Shown piece by piece: positions 10,987 to 23,403 of a stretch of DNA of 64,000 nt. The notes under the pieces were generated by a model. That model worked only from the letters and a program-made list of their open reading frames with translations, was not told the origin of the DNA and searched no databases. The DNA comes from Chlamydoabsidia padenii. Taxonomy: Eukaryota > Mucoromycota > Mucoromycetes > Mucorales > Cunninghamellaceae. How positions within the stretch are numbered: the stretch's first letter is position 1; every line of letters starts with the position of its first letter. The position numbers were made by a program, and so were the translations under genes. The stretch is from positions 248,001 to 312,000 of the forward strand of contig JAIWND010000026.1 in the NCBI GenBank assembly GCA_025330725.1, read 5' to 3'.

Positions 10987-13900
10987 CTAATCCAGATTAT
11001 CAAGATTCCCTTCACCAGTAGGTTCTTCTGTTTGTTCTTCTATGGTATTTTCTTGTTGGTTTCCAATATTCATCACATCCGAGATTTTGTTCACCATATC
11101 TGCCACTTCAGGGGCCAATTCTCGGTTTTCGTCCTTGGCCATGTAGCTTTTAAATGCATCTTGGAATTTGCTGAGGGCGCCACCAATTTGGTGCACAGAT
11201 GATTGATCGGCGTAGTCGCTGAGTTTTTCGTGGAATCTATCATAAAAGTCAATGGGTTAAAGAGTCAAATCCGGCCTATATTCCATTCGAGTTCACTACT
11301 TACGTTCCACAGTCAAAGTCCCATGTTGATCGCCATTTCGCTTTTTCACATAAGGATTTCGTCCAAGGTTCACCATAAGTCAATGGAAGGAAGCACCGAT
11401 AAACATATACGATCACTAGAATCCAGCCAAAGGCAGCCATCAGTCGTTTGCGTTGGATCAAACGAATAGTCACCAAATCGAATCCAACCGAGAATGTCAG
11501 GATCCCGAAATACAAAGCAGGCATATAATGGTGTAAAAACAGCTGTCTTCCCATCAAGAAGAAGGGGAAGTAATGGAAGAACCAGCCAACCACAAAGAAG
11601 CCAGCTGACTTTTCATAGAATTGTCGAAGCCCTGTTGTACATAAAGTGTAAAGTTTGAGTACGTTATGTTTCCCTAATCATGATCCACCTTACCCCGGAA
11701 GTCGCATTTGTAGCCTCTTTTGTCCAGCAATAAAAAGACCAATTTCAATAGGATATAGCAGCCAATAGCAATAGTAGACCCCCAATAGACAAACGGGTTC
11801 CCAAGCAAGTAGATATGTTTGTTATCCTTTCCCCAAAAGTTGATCCCACGTCGAAGGAAAGGCCAATCCTATAAAGGGAAAATGGTTTGTGAGGTTACAA
11901 TTCACTGTCCGATCTCATGTTACACAGGATCGTTGATGGTTGATCCTCTTTTTCCAAAGCCAAAACTTACTTCAGGTCGAGAATCAAAAGGATGAGATTG
12001 AGTCAATCCTTTGTTTGTATCCCACATCACTTGATTCAGTTCCACAAACTTGCTAAAGAAGCCAGGTCGACGGTAGTTTACCTTTTCCGTGTCAGAGGGT
12101 ACTATTACAAGTTAAATTGGTTATCATTTATTGCTCTGTTTCTTTTCAACAACTTACAAAGTTCATTAACAGTAGATTCAATATACCAGATAGATTTCGG
12201 AATCTTGCCATTCTTAATACAGGTCACCTCTTGTTGGCCCCAACCCCAATCAGGTAGTTTGACATTGTGAGAGAAGAGAGCACAGTTTTCCATGACATGG
12301 ACAAGTCGAAACCTGCTATGGATCGTTCGAAGGCGGTCTTTGGATATAGGATCACGCTTGTCATAATCGATGATTTCCACCCGCCAAAAGTCGTTTGCAT
12401 CACCATCAAAATCTGGAAATCCGTAAACACTATTTATAAAAAGTATGAAGGATCAGTTGCTAATACAAATAATCATGGACTGATTGTTTACCTGACTTCA
12501 TCGTGATAGTCAACATCAGTCATAGGAGGTCGATGGTTGTGGCTATGAAGGCGCTTGTCAGAATCATTGTGCTTGAGACGGACGATATCACCATTCTTGA
12601 TGTATTCAGTACCATCTACTTGTTCGGTGTTTTGCTTGTAGAGGACCCACCAATTGTTGTCATCACGATGAGGATAAAGAGTTACTTGTTGTTCTACATG
12701 GTGTCATAAAAGGGGAAAAGGTAGATTAACAAGACCATCCACATCCCCGATCGCTTGTTCTTTTTTTTTTTTTTTTGTTTCATTTCCGTTTGACTTACGT
12801 TTACTTCCAGTAGGATAATCATGAGGGTGAGAATGCAAATAGCCACCATGAGTTGCCTGGTGACGGATGTATACCTTTGACCCATAAACGATATCTTGAG
12901 ACATAGAAAGGTCAGTATGTCTACCTTTCACCCACTTTTCGCCTTTTTTACATAAACTCTAGTCAAATCTACTTACCTATAGGAGAATCTTCCATTGTCC
13001 TTCCTTCAAGAGTTTGTTGGAATTCAGGTGACATAAACCCATCACCTTCACCAGTATTTGGGAGTGAGACAAAGTGTATTCCAAACATGATAATGTAGAC
13101 AGTGATAGGAATTACAATCAAGCATATAGCCCGAGCACCAAAGTGACGAATGAATCGGTCCTAATAGATAAAATGTCATGATTAGTTTATGAGAATAACT
13201 ATTCTCAGCCATTTCTATTTTGACTTACATAGGACACCCGAGTATCACCCCAAAGCCTCCACAAGTTAAACACAGTAGACACACCAATTGTAGCAATAGT
13301 AAACAACCCAACCCATTTACAACTAAGAGTCAGCCCCAGTCCGAGTCCTGTTAATGCCATCCAAGTCCACCACCAAAACTGGAAAGGTCTATGTAAGATA
13401 AAGTTAGATCTGATATACAAGGAGAGACGAGTATCATTATACTATTCTTACTTTTGTTCTTGATTACTAAAATTAATCCACATCAATGCCGTGATTGATG
13501 TAAAGAATAAAAGTGGAGGATCTAATAGAATGAGTCGATTGTTTGCAATTAGACCATTCTCTATCAGTGCGAATCAAAAGACAAATGTGGTTGGGTGAGA
13601 TTACATCCATTTACTTTACTACCAGATTAATTATTTACGTACCATAACACACCATCAATGCGGCCACTACGGCAGCAGCAATCGAATGACCACACCCACG
13701 TACTGTCCAGTAAGCAATCGGTACAACCAATACACCATTTAGAGCACAAAACATCCGCATTGTTATGTATGGCACACCAGCTTCAATGTATTCACTAAAG
13801 AAAGGTTAAAAAGAAAAAGGTTGGCATATAGATCCATATCACATTACATTTATTTTATCACTTACTCTCCAATATTCTTGAATGAGAATCCCCCATCGAA

Positions 13901-14652
13901 TCCGGCTAGTTTGGCAACCAAAGCTATCAGCATCTTTGCCAACTACAATAAAGTGTCAGTTTACAATAATGTATATATGTCTGTACTTACAGGAGGGTGG
14001 ACATCCATAAAAAACCGAGTCTTGATGTACTTGCTAGCAAATCCACCAAAATGGACTTCATCAAACCTATATCAGAAACAAAAAGAGCTAGTTAATTTAC
14101 GATTAAAAAAAAAAAAAAATGGGGGAGGGGGGGGGATTTCACATCAACTTACACTACCGAGCTAGGTTGCCAAATTCGCCAACACCTGATATACAATGCC
14201 CAAAAGAAGAGAACAATAGAGATCCGCCAGTCCCGTTTTCTTGACGTTTTCTTTGCTTGTACCTTTTGTTGTTCCGCCTTGTATAATTTGTCTTGAGGTA
14301 AAGAAAACATTGATGAATCCTGCTGGTAATTAGTGTTGAGGTTGTCTTCGTGGTCATAATAGTGATCGAATTCGTATTGACCAGGTTGATGCCCCCAGTT
14401 CTTTTGTCGTCTTCGGTGCATATCCGTTCGACCTGCCGTTGCTGAGGCAAAGGGCGACGAAGCTTCCATTGGCATGGAGAGAATATGATCTGTATAAGGA
14501 GGAGGAGCCGGTGTGGTTGTAGTTGTATTGGAAGGAGTGGAAGAAGGTGAAGAGGATAGTGAAGCTGGAGGTGAGCTTGCGGCTACAGATGATGGTTGAG
14601 CATCGTGCAAAAGTTCCTTCTTCACCATAGGTTTGGAATACCTACTGGTCAT
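10987..14652 (-). CDS. Dolichyl-phosphate-mannose-protein O-mannosyltransferase (PMT family)
   Basis: Endoplasmic-reticulum membrane enzyme that transfers mannose from dolichyl-phosphate mannose to Ser/Thr of secretory proteins. The ATG at 14652 opens a roughly 150-residue Ser/Thr/Pro-rich cytosolic tail. The first membrane segment is ISIVLFFWALYIRCW. The luminal loop FDEVHFGGFASKYI carries the conserved Asp-Glu pair, followed by FFMDVHPPLAKML. Further membrane segments come next. A MIR region follows at about 12200-12930 (GSKVYIRHQATHGGYLHSH, EQQVTLYPHRDDNNWW, RFRLVHVMENCALFSHN). The C-terminal four-helix part contains HYFPFFLMGRQLFLHHYMPALY. The tail is acidic and ends in EGNLDNLD at 10987. 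About ten introns interrupt it. The motifs seem closer to the PMT1/PMT4 branches than to PMT2, but I cannot settle this by eye. Confidence 0.93.
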
Positions 14653-15377
14653 CTTGTTGTGTCAGATTGTGTATATGGATATATAAAGAAGTATATGACT
14701 ATATAAAAGGGTCGTTTTCTACAAAGGAGTGTTAAAGTGAGGAAGGATGGGAAACAATAAAGAAAAAAGAATGGAACTAAAGAGAATAAAGAAAAAAAAA
14801 AGTCTTTTTTTATTTTATTTTTTGGTTCAGAAATAGCCGTGAAACTCCGATGGCAAGGTGCCATTTTTGCTTCCGCTACCTTTTCAGTTGACAAACATTC
14901 TTCAACGGTTGTTTGATAGGACAAGAAAAAGTGCGAGCTCAAAAAACTGTTGAAACAGAAGGTCCAGGACTTTCTGTCAAAAACTGCGTTTGAATATTAT
15001 AACCTTGGGTGAGGGAAAGACCTCTTACCAGTCCCTTTCTTTTATCATGCCATCATAATGGATACATGTGAAAGCAAGTTCGGGTTTTGAATTAAGTTGA
15101 GTAAATGTAAGAATGCTCAAATCCCTTTTGTCTTACTGGATATTAGATGTTAATTCTTTCATCAGATCAATCCAAGACCTACCTTGTACATGCACTAATT
15201 GATATATGAATCCGCGTGAGAGTGTATTGTTGTTGGAGAGGTTGATTCTAGGGCTATGGGTATTTGTTTTGAGACCCTTTCAAGCACATTTCAAATCCCG
15301 ATTTAGCGCTGACTAAAATCCCCCCCCCCTTTTCGTTTCCACCTTTTTTACATTTCTTTCTCTTTTGTTGACAGCTG
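14653..15377. other. Intergenic region
   Basis: No gene is supported between the mannosyltransferase promoter and the possible small gene at 15378. The recurrent motif occurs as CGGGTTTTGAA near 15080 and as TTCAAATCCCG at 15290-15300. The latter lies about 80 bp upstream of the ATG at 15378, the same offset seen at several real genes in the window. Confidence 0.4.
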
Positions 15378-15867
15378 ATGACATCAATATCACTCTTTAT
15401 ACAATACATGACAAATGATGAAGGTGTTTTGCTTCCTATAAAATACTCGGTAAGTAAAAGAGGGGGGGTGAGGACTAATTAGTAAAGCACGAATTCACAT
15501 TTTTTTTTTTTCCTTTAATCTAGGAACTTACTCTAATGAACTCAAGAACAAGGCAAGCCATCTTTTGAAAAACAACGTCGTCTATAGTATACTCTTTCTA
15601 TTGCTATATATATAGAACAATGCTATTAAGAGTCGATTGATCACTGGAACACCTTCAACTGTCTACTCACTAAGAAAACGTGCGGCGTCACTGACTGGAT
15701 CGGAAACCTCTGTGATATCTATGAAGATACTTTATTGCTCTGTAAGTTGATCAAAAACATACCATACCTTCTCCTTTTTTTTTTCACTGCAGAAGATAGC
15801 AGAACCTGGGGACTTTTGGTTGGTGACCAACCTTAACTCGTCGGAAATCATCATGATGCTGACCTGA
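15378..15867 (+). pseudogene. Possible small spliced gene or gene relic, unknown product
   Basis: An ATG at 15378 opens a 24-codon exon (15378-15449) ending in a clean GTAAGT donor. A pyrimidine-rich acceptor follows at 15522-15523. Read in phase, the next exon stops after 15 codons. The neighbouring frame stays open with coding-like composition (NELKNKASHLLKNN). Two further open segments follow, separated by a GT-AG intron: SRLITGTPSTVYSLRKRAAS around 15620-15740 and KIAEPGDFWLVTNLNSSEII from 15793. The pieces cannot all be joined in one frame, so I read this as a relic or a mis-modelled gene. No family is recognised. Confidence 0.25.
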
Positions 15868-16649
15868 TACCGGATCAAACGACAATAGATACTAAATACT
15901 CAAACTGGATGCTCCTATTGATGTATATTGAATGGCATCAACTCTCTTGCCTCTTTGATTGGCAACATACTATAAACCATCATATCACATCTTCTAGGCA
16001 TTAGTTATTCTTTTGTGTATATATTTTGTTATTAATAAAATGATACCTCTATTTATACGTATCTTGTCAAAATAAAGTGCTTTTGCAATCTTTAGATTGT
16101 TTTGTTGTTTTCCCAACCACATCATTATCTACATGTGATCCATACTTTGGTATTTTAAACTTTGTTGTCATGGAGATCATAGAAGAAAAGAGATAAATGA
16201 CAGTCAGAATCATAAAACAGGTGGTCTGAAAGTTTGCATCATTATTATTAACCCCGACCCCTGCCTTACCCTTTATCATTGGATCTTTACATACTAATAC
16301 TGACCAATCGATATTATTACCACTATTCTTTTTCATTCAAGTTCGTAATATTAGTTTCTTGTTTTCCGTGAACGATCCCCATATGATCACTTTGATATCA
16401 TAGATCCCGAGAAATACAAGTTGAAGAAAATTTCACCCCAGTACCTTTTAATAATGTCACTTTAGTCTATTTCCTGATATTATCATGCTATCGAGATTCA
16501 CCAAGTACTTTTGTTGAAGGTACACACTTGTCTCAACATCTGCATGAATTACATTTCAAACCCCGGCTTTTTTTTTTCTTTGCACCACGTGTATGCCTGA
16601 AGAGTGCCCCAACAAAAAATGTAACATCAAGTAAAGGTTGGCAAATTAC
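15868..16649. other. Intergenic, no gene seen
   Basis: AT-rich DNA without a supportable coding region on either strand. An 89-codon minus-strand frame (16067-16336) has no recognisable similarity and no supporting splice signals. A recurrent-motif copy (TTTCAAACCCCGG) lies at 16554-16566. Confidence 0.4.
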
Positions 16650-17024
16650 ATGGATGCACACAAATTAACTTTTTGTTGTGAGATATACCGTACTCTCGAA
16701 GGCTATTTTATCGATTTGAATACTGTACTTTTAAGGATTCCTGAGTTAGAGATATAAAGGAAAAAAAAAAAAGAAAAAAAAAGTAAGTGCTGTATGCGTT
16801 TCATAGTTCAAATACATTTTTAAAACCACATCCCATTGAGACAGTAACAAGTTATATAATCTCAAGGGTGCGAATAGTAAAGGGAAATTTTTGAGCTTGA
16901 GCTTGAGCGGAGTTTGGGATTATTATTTTTTTTGGATGTAGTACCCCGCCACGACGTTTTGTATTCACGCCCTTCTCTTCCACTTTCTTCACCTCTTTCT
17001 GGGTGTAATTGTGTTGACTAATAG

Positions 17025-17449
17025 AATCAGCTACTTGGAAGGTAAGACAGAAGACTCATTATACTTACTTTTATATTGTTACTCAAAGAAACAACTGACT
17101 CCTTTGTACTCCCACTAACCCCTTCTCTTCATCTCAATAGGGGAACCTCGTATTATTCAACAATGGCTGAAAGATGGGGTTCAGCTTAAACTAGCTGGCA
17201 GGGTAAGACACATGTATGGACTAAAGTTAGGAACTAGCTACTCATCTTATTCTCTCCATTTATCTAATTACGTAGGCGAATGAAACTCAGGGTCAGGTCA
17301 AGGCAAATATAGGTGGATTGGCTGAACTTTTACTATACTTCAAGAAAAAAAGATACCAGAATCAAAAGACTTGGGTGATAGTACTATTTGCCATTATGCA
17401 GATATTAATGACTAATGATAAAACACCCTTGACAGGTATGATGAAATAG
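17025..17449 (+). CDS. 3' part of a small spliced gene, unknown product
   Basis: Three short exons join in one frame: 17025-17041, 17141-17202 and 17276-17449. Borders are GT-AG and the first acceptor has a TGACTAAT branch-like sequence. The joined peptide reads ISYLEGEPRIIQQWLKDGVQ, then LKLAGRANETQGQVKANIGG, then a hydrophobic stretch (WVIVLFAIMQIL), and stops at 17447-17449. The 5' end is not resolved. A 35-codon open frame starting at 16650, about 85 bp downstream of a recurrent-motif copy, may be its first exon, but I find no good donor linking the two. I recognise no family, and the gene could equally be decayed. Confidence 0.35.
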
Positions 17450-18712
17450 ATGTACCACTGGCATCAAGGCAACATACTATAAAGTAATGTGCTCTATACA
17501 TGAAAACTTGCAACTTGATTGGATCAAAAGGTAATAGAAAAGAGTGAGGGGGATCACTGTTAATCTTTGTTTATGTTTTGTGAAGGAAGGGGGTGAATTA
17601 GATTCAAGGAAGTACACAGATGAGTTGTTGGATGGTATAACAACAGGTAAATAGAATACAATTCTCCCTTTTATATCATTCCTCCTCCTCCTCCTCCCCC
17701 TACTATTTGCCATCATTATCATTACTTTATGATACATACATTTATGGTAGTCATTACATCCAACATCACTATACTTCATCTCCTTCACCTTACTTCTTTA
17801 CCCCTTCCTTGTTATATACTTCTCCTCTTATAAACTAACCTGTTTCTATTTATATGTTTTAAATAGGTACAGATATAACTTTCCAACATCAAGTCCGGAT
17901 AAATAAAAAGTATGATCTCTATATGTACTATGCAATACGGAGGGGTGATAAAGAAATAGTAGTGTAGTGTAGCTATAGATGATATATTGTTATTGCGCAT
18001 GGGTGTGTATATGTATATATATAATGTGTATGTAATGCCATGGTGCGCTTAATAAAAGATTTTGGTATTATCTAAACTTTATGGAATGATGGTTATGCAT
18101 GAAAAGAAAAAAAGTTACCAAATGTTGAAAGGGGGATGACCCGTCTTATTTTATAATAGACAGTGTAGGGACCCCCCCTTTTATTTCTTTTTTTTGATAC
18201 TTCCTCGGAACAGGCGGTTAATACATCCGTTCTGTAGTGATGATGGGGTGACTGTGTGTGTGTATGTGTGCTGTGTCATGAAAGGTCAGATGATATTTTG
18301 ACTTTAACTGACTATTCCTCCTTACCTTTTATTGTGTGGCACTATACTATTCTGCATAATAGTAAGTGGTACGGGTATGACTCTTTCATCTATTGTAGGA
18401 ATGATTGCTATTCTTTCGTGGTTAGGATTACTAGGGAAAAAGGTAAAATACCAATTTGGCATAGAGCTGCATAATTGCTGATGATGAATAGACCAAAAAA
18501 ATATAAACCAATCAAATTCGATCATCCCCCTATTTTGGTTTTTGTATTTAGAGTCCGTTTTGCCCCAATTTCTTTTCTTTGTTTCTCTTTCCCTTTTCTC
18601 TTTTTTCTCTATTCTTTTTTATCACCAACCTCTACTTTATATACTTTTTACCTTTTTTTTTTTAAAACAGGAAACAAAGAAAAAGACTTTATTATATGAA
18701 CTCGTCATTGTC
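17450..18712. other. Intergenic, no gene seen
   Basis: AT-rich DNA with (CTC)n at about 17685-17700, a GT-repeat near 18252, and a pyrimidine-rich leader (about 18560-18670) feeding the Zn2Cys6 gene. Several short frames on both strands lack coding character. The apparent acceptor TTTAAAACAG at 18661-18670 suggests a possible 5'-UTR intron upstream of the ATG at 18713. Confidence 0.4.
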
Positions 18713-21700
18713 ATGTCAAACCCAGTTTTATCTCCACCCACCACCCTCCTTCAACAAACTCAGCAAAAAGTAGTGTTACCTTCCAGCAACAACATTGACA
18801 ATCAATCTACTACTCCTTTGACCACAAGTAATAACAGCAAACGTGTCAAGGTTACTCTAGCCTGTATAGTTTGTCGGAAAAAGAAGGTCAAGTGTGATGG
18901 TATTCAACCTACCTGCTCACGGTGCAATTCTATGGGCTTCTCCTGTGAATACTCTGATCCTCCCAAGAAGCGTGGTCCTCCTAAGGGTCAAGTTGAAATC
19001 ATCGAAAACCGTGCTCATCGAATCGAATCTCTCCGTGCTGGCGGCGGCAATGTCTCTCCCATGAAGCACAATAATAGCCGGCATGATCACAAGACAACTT
19101 CTTCAGGTATAACACAAAAAAAAAAAAAAAAAATCGTGCAACAGTGAAATCAGAACATGTTATTAATACTTACTCTCTGATTCTTTTATGGTTGGTTGGG
19201 AATCCTTTTAGTGTATTCTGTACCAATGACGAATGGGCTTGGCGATCTTGGTTATTCTATGGTCAACAACATGGACACCAACATTGTCAATCATAATACC
19301 ACCGACAACACCAACAAACTCTTCTCTTTGGATAAAAACACCATATTGAATCTTATATCAGGTGCTGTAGATGCTGTAAAGACTACCCGATGCTCATTGA
19401 ATCCTGAAGACAAGCCTGTACGTTTACTCGTCCTTTTTTTTTTTTTTTTTTACATATGTATACATAAATACATACATGCATAACCAAAAAGAAACCAGTC
19501 CACTGATAAGTTCTATTTCTTTTGATATCTCTCTAGGGCAGCCACTACCTCAAGAACGATTTTTGTATGAATGATGACCCAGCGGTCAGTAACTATCAAA
19601 AATGGATCTCCTGCTACTTTGGATACTTTAATGTCTTCTTCCCGGTATTGGCTCAAGCACACTTTATGCGGGACTTTTCTCAACAACAAGTAGATCCTTT
19701 GCTTTGTTATGCGGTATGTGCACTTGGCTCAAAATACTCTGATGGTGATCAAGACGTCAGTCGATTCTTCTTTGAACGGTGTCAATGCATCCTAAATGCA
19801 CCTCGTGCTCCGATAAATTTATCTACTGTACAGGTATGTAATGAACAAATCAAACTCTTCTTATCCTTTATATTCACTTACTAACCGCTTTATCTTTTAT
19901 TTCTTTTCTGGTACTTAGGCTCTGGTGATATTATGTTGGTATTCTTATCTCTTGGGCAACATGCAAACCTGTTGTGAACTCCGTCAATTATTGAATCAAG
20001 CTGTGCATGATCTTCAATTACATCGAGATCCCGGATCATCCTTTGGAATTGTGGCCATCGAAATGCGTCGAAGAGCATTCTGGGTTGCCTTTGTCATCGA
20101 TCAATGGTTGTCATGTTGTACGGATAAACGGTTTTTGGTACTACAAGATGGTTGGAACTGCCAATGGCCCCGATTGGAAGATAGTCAGCTTTTGGTAATC
20201 GACAGTAAGCAATGGAAACCTACGACACACAATAACAACAATGACGAAATGGTGCATCATCAACAATCGATTATCGACTCTTCTTGTTATATGCCGGACC
20301 TCTCTACCGAATACGCCTTACAAATTACAGCTTTTTCGGAAATGATTAAATTGGCCTGCATCGTTGGTGACATGCACGATCTTCATGCGCCATTGGTAAC
20401 ATCGCTCTCGCTTCAACAGCAATCTATTGTGTCGCGGCTAACTGATTGGCTGCTTCGTTTACCCCCTTATCTTGAATATGGCAAACCTACCGATAACTCT
20501 CCACCATCGCCTATTGCTCGAATCTACCATATGCTCTACTATACTGTCCAGATCATGATACATCAACCTCTTTTGGATCATCATCATCATCAACAACAGT
20601 ATTCTGCAATCACATCCAGTTTGACATCACCACCATCATCACCTCCTACTTCCATCAATGGTAATGCCAATCATACATCAGCAATCAACATGTCCCGGGC
20701 GATCTGCACCAATGCCGCTAATACTATCATTCACATTGCAGAACAAATGATCCAATACAAGCAGCAAATGTACTTGCATAATACATTCATGGTGTCCTTG
20801 ACGTTGGCTTCTTCGGTGCAATTGGACAACACTTTGAATTCGGAACAAACATATGGTATTTCTTCTCTCCTCAATCTTGACAAAAGCTTCCAGGTCTTGA
20901 AGAATTGTAATTGCAGTGTATTGGAATCTATGGAATTTGGTCAGCTTTTGGATCGCTATCTGGTGGACCATTATGGAATACAATTTCAAGACAAGAACCT
21001 GGAACGCCATCAACAACAATCACAACAACAACAACAAGGAGCTCATCGACGTTTATCTTGTTTGAAAAGAACCATGGGTGGTGACTGTGGCGATGTGTCT
21101 GATACTGAAATTGATTCTGTAATGGATACTTCTCGAAAACGGCGGAATCAACGAAAGAAGAGCAATGCACCAATTGGACCATTGACTATGGATCTGCCTT
21201 TGATAGGAACATCGTCGACATCATCACCTCAAGCACCAATCACTCCTGAACATTGGAACATGGACACTCTTTTAAACAATAGTCATTACAGCAATAATGA
21301 CAAGGATGATCTTCTTGATACACGGCTGCACAGTCTACTACATGATTCAAGTATAACCACCAATGAAAACATGGTATCGCCCTTGTCCATCAGCAACAAT
21401 ATAACGCCCACTGTGTTGGATCCCATTTGGCTCGATGAAACAACTTCGATCCTCGATCTATTCACTGACCCATCCACCATCATTACTACCGCCACTTCAT
21501 CACCATCGACATCACATTATCAATCTTATTCGTCACCATCATCTTCTTCTCCGGGGGCAGTTTCAGGGCATCGATGCACACCGATCGACTCTTGGCAATC
21601 TCCCGCATCATTTGTCTCACCAACACAATCGCCAACTTTATCATCCGACTCCAACATTCTCACTGTTGTAACACCTATGACCACTATGTCTTACTGCTCG

Positions 21701-21829
21701 GGCGATGACTGTGATACCGATTACTTTAAATCGACTGGGGCTCTCTTTTATCCTCCCAACATCAATGATTCTATAAAGTTGTATGATTTCATATCTGATT
21801 CTACCTTCATTCCCTCTTATACCCATTAA
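18713..21829 (+). CDS. Zn2Cys6 fungal transcription factor with fungal-specific domain
   Basis: Nuclear regulator of about 935 residues in four exons (18713-19106, 19212-19417, 19537-19833, 19919-21829). The Zn2Cys6 binuclear cluster is at residues about 50-80: CIVCRKKKVKCDG, then CSRCNSMGFSC, then a basic linker with KKRGPPKG. The middle region (GDPAV-like start, YFNVFFPVLAQAHF, DPLLCYAVCALGSKYSD, CWYSYLLGNMQTCCELR, EMRRRAFWVAFVIDQW) matches the fungal-specific transcription factor domain (PF04082-type), as in Xlr1/RgtA-like regulators. The C-terminal third is Ser/Thr/Gln/Asn-rich with His runs, probably an activation region. The target pathway cannot be told from sequence. The start is the first ATG after the 18670 acceptor-like site. 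Confidence 0.93.
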
Positions 21830-22353
21830 ATGTAGTTTACTCTTTTACACTCACATTCTTTTTATTTTTTATTTTTTTTTTATCTCTTATTCCCTCCTTT
21901 ACCTCCTCACCTTTAGTGATGTTTTTTTTATTACTCAACTTATTATGACATTTATGTTACTTTAACCATCCCTTATGACCTTTACCACCTTCTTCCCCAT
22001 TCTCTCTATCTATACATATGCTGTACATTGATTCAATTACCCTCTTCATTCCAATCATGCATTATCATTTTTAAACCCCGATGTTGTCTCTCTCTTTTTA
22101 TGAATCATTTCATATATATACTCCCAATCTCCTTTTTATACATAGCCCACTTACTTATTTGATTCCCCCTTCTCACCTACTCTCATACAGCATATCATAA
22201 CTAATAAAAAATCAATGATCCTTAGTTTTGGATCATCTACCAACTTTTAATTAAAGCAAATTTATTAAATGTGTATATAATGGACTATAAAAGAAAAAGA
22301 AAAAAGGAACTGGGGGAAACAAAACAAAAGAAAAAAAAAAGAGGAAAGGAAAT
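21830..22353. other. Convergent 3' region between two Zn2Cys6 genes
   Basis: T/C-rich 3' flanking DNA with poly(A)-signal-like AATAAA/TAATAAA words near 22203. A TTAAACCCCGATG sequence at about 22072 resembles the recurrent motif. No coding sequence is supported. Confidence 0.4.
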
Positions 22354-23403
22354 TCACCTAATCAAAGGGTCTTGATGATGGTGATGAAGATGATGAAACT
22401 GTTGTTGTTCTCGTCTTCTCATCTCCTTTTCTTCTTCCTTTTTCTTTTTCCCCGACCCACAAGGTCGACCTCGTTTTTTTCGTTCGGCATCCACACAACT
22501 ATCAGCCTTGTTCAATCGAACACAGCGTGAGCATGGGCGTTGAACATCACATGCCACGTGGGATTGCTTGCATGCCACACAGGCCTTTCGAACATAAATC
22601 TGGGGCCTCGAATCAGTCTCGGTCGTATAAGCAGTAGGTGATCGTGGGGGTACGGACATTTGTTGCTGTTGTTGTTCAACCCATAACCGTTGTTGATGTT
22701 GTTGCATCAAAAAGAATTGTTGTTGTTCATCCAGGGGTTGGCCATAGAATTGCTCGAGGTGAAAAGTGTCCGTGGGGTCATACATAGCGGCGTTTGAATT
22801 TGCATGATTTGCATTGTACGAGAAGGGGGCGTACTCTTCCATATACACGGATGGATCAGATGTATTTTGAAAAGCTTGTTGATAAGGAGGATAAGATGCA
22901 TTGGGATGGTAATAAGGATGATGGTAAGAGGGGGTGGAGGAAGATGAGGAGAGAGAAGAAGTGGTAGGGATATGAGTGGTCATGACTTCATCATTTCTTT
23001 GTAGAGGGAGGGAGGAGGGAGCTGAGGAGGCAAGATACATTGACGCAGAAGAAAGATGAGGCGGGGATGCGGTATTTGAAATATTATACCCAGTGGCAGT
23101 AGTAATGGATGAAGAGGATGGATGATGATGGTAATAAAGTTGTTCATTACTACTATTACTTGAATCCGACCCAACAAGTGCATTTTCATGAGAGTTTACC
23201 ATGGAAGAAGAAGACGATGGATCCAAAGAAAGAGAATGGGCTTGCATGAATGCCAAATACTCGGGGTGATTGAAATCTGACAAATTGGGATTAATCGGGT
23301 CGCATTTTGAAAATGCATTAGCATCCATCATTAACTGATAATCAAAATCTGTCAAAGGGTTTCCCGATAATGTATGCTCCGGTTGATGATGTGCTTCATA
23401 CAT
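22354..23403 (-). CDS. Zn2Cys6 transcription factor with C-terminal zinc cluster
   Basis: Single-exon gene of 349 residues. The first 260 residues are Ser/His/Tyr/Gln-rich and disordered (SSSSSMVNSH, HHHPSSSS, QQQQQM). The binuclear cluster is close to the C-terminus: CVACKQSHVACDVQRPCSRC, then SCVDAERKKRGRPCG, followed by a Lys/Glu/Arg helix and a His-rich end. An N-terminal position is usual for this family, so the C-terminal placement and the lack of a fungal-specific regulatory domain are distinctive. Similar C-terminal-cluster proteins exist in Mucoromycota and in the ERT1/AcuK-like group, but the PAS-like domain of that group is not seen here. Convergent with the preceding Zn2Cys6 gene. 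Confidence 0.88.
   Translation of the reverse strand: MYEAHHQPEHTLSGNPLTDFDYQLMMDANAFSKCDPINPNLSDFNHPEYLAFMQAHSLSLDPSSSSSMVNSHENALVGSDSSNSSNEQLYYHHHPSSSSITTATGYNISNTASPPHLSSASMYLASSAPSSLPLQRNDEVMTTHIPTTSSLSSSSSTPSYHHPYYHPNASYPPYQQAFQNTSDPSVYMEEYAPFSYNANHANSNAAMYDPTDTFHLEQFYGQPLDEQQQFFLMQQHQQRLWVEQQQQQMSVPPRSPTAYTTETDSRPQIYVRKACVACKQSHVACDVQRPCSRCVRLNKADSCVDAERKKRGRPCGSGKKKKEEEKEMRRREQQQFHHLHHHHQDPLIR

Noticed and set aside
16067..16336. 89-codon minus-strand frame
   Set aside because: No similarity or supporting signals. Composition matches intergenic DNA.
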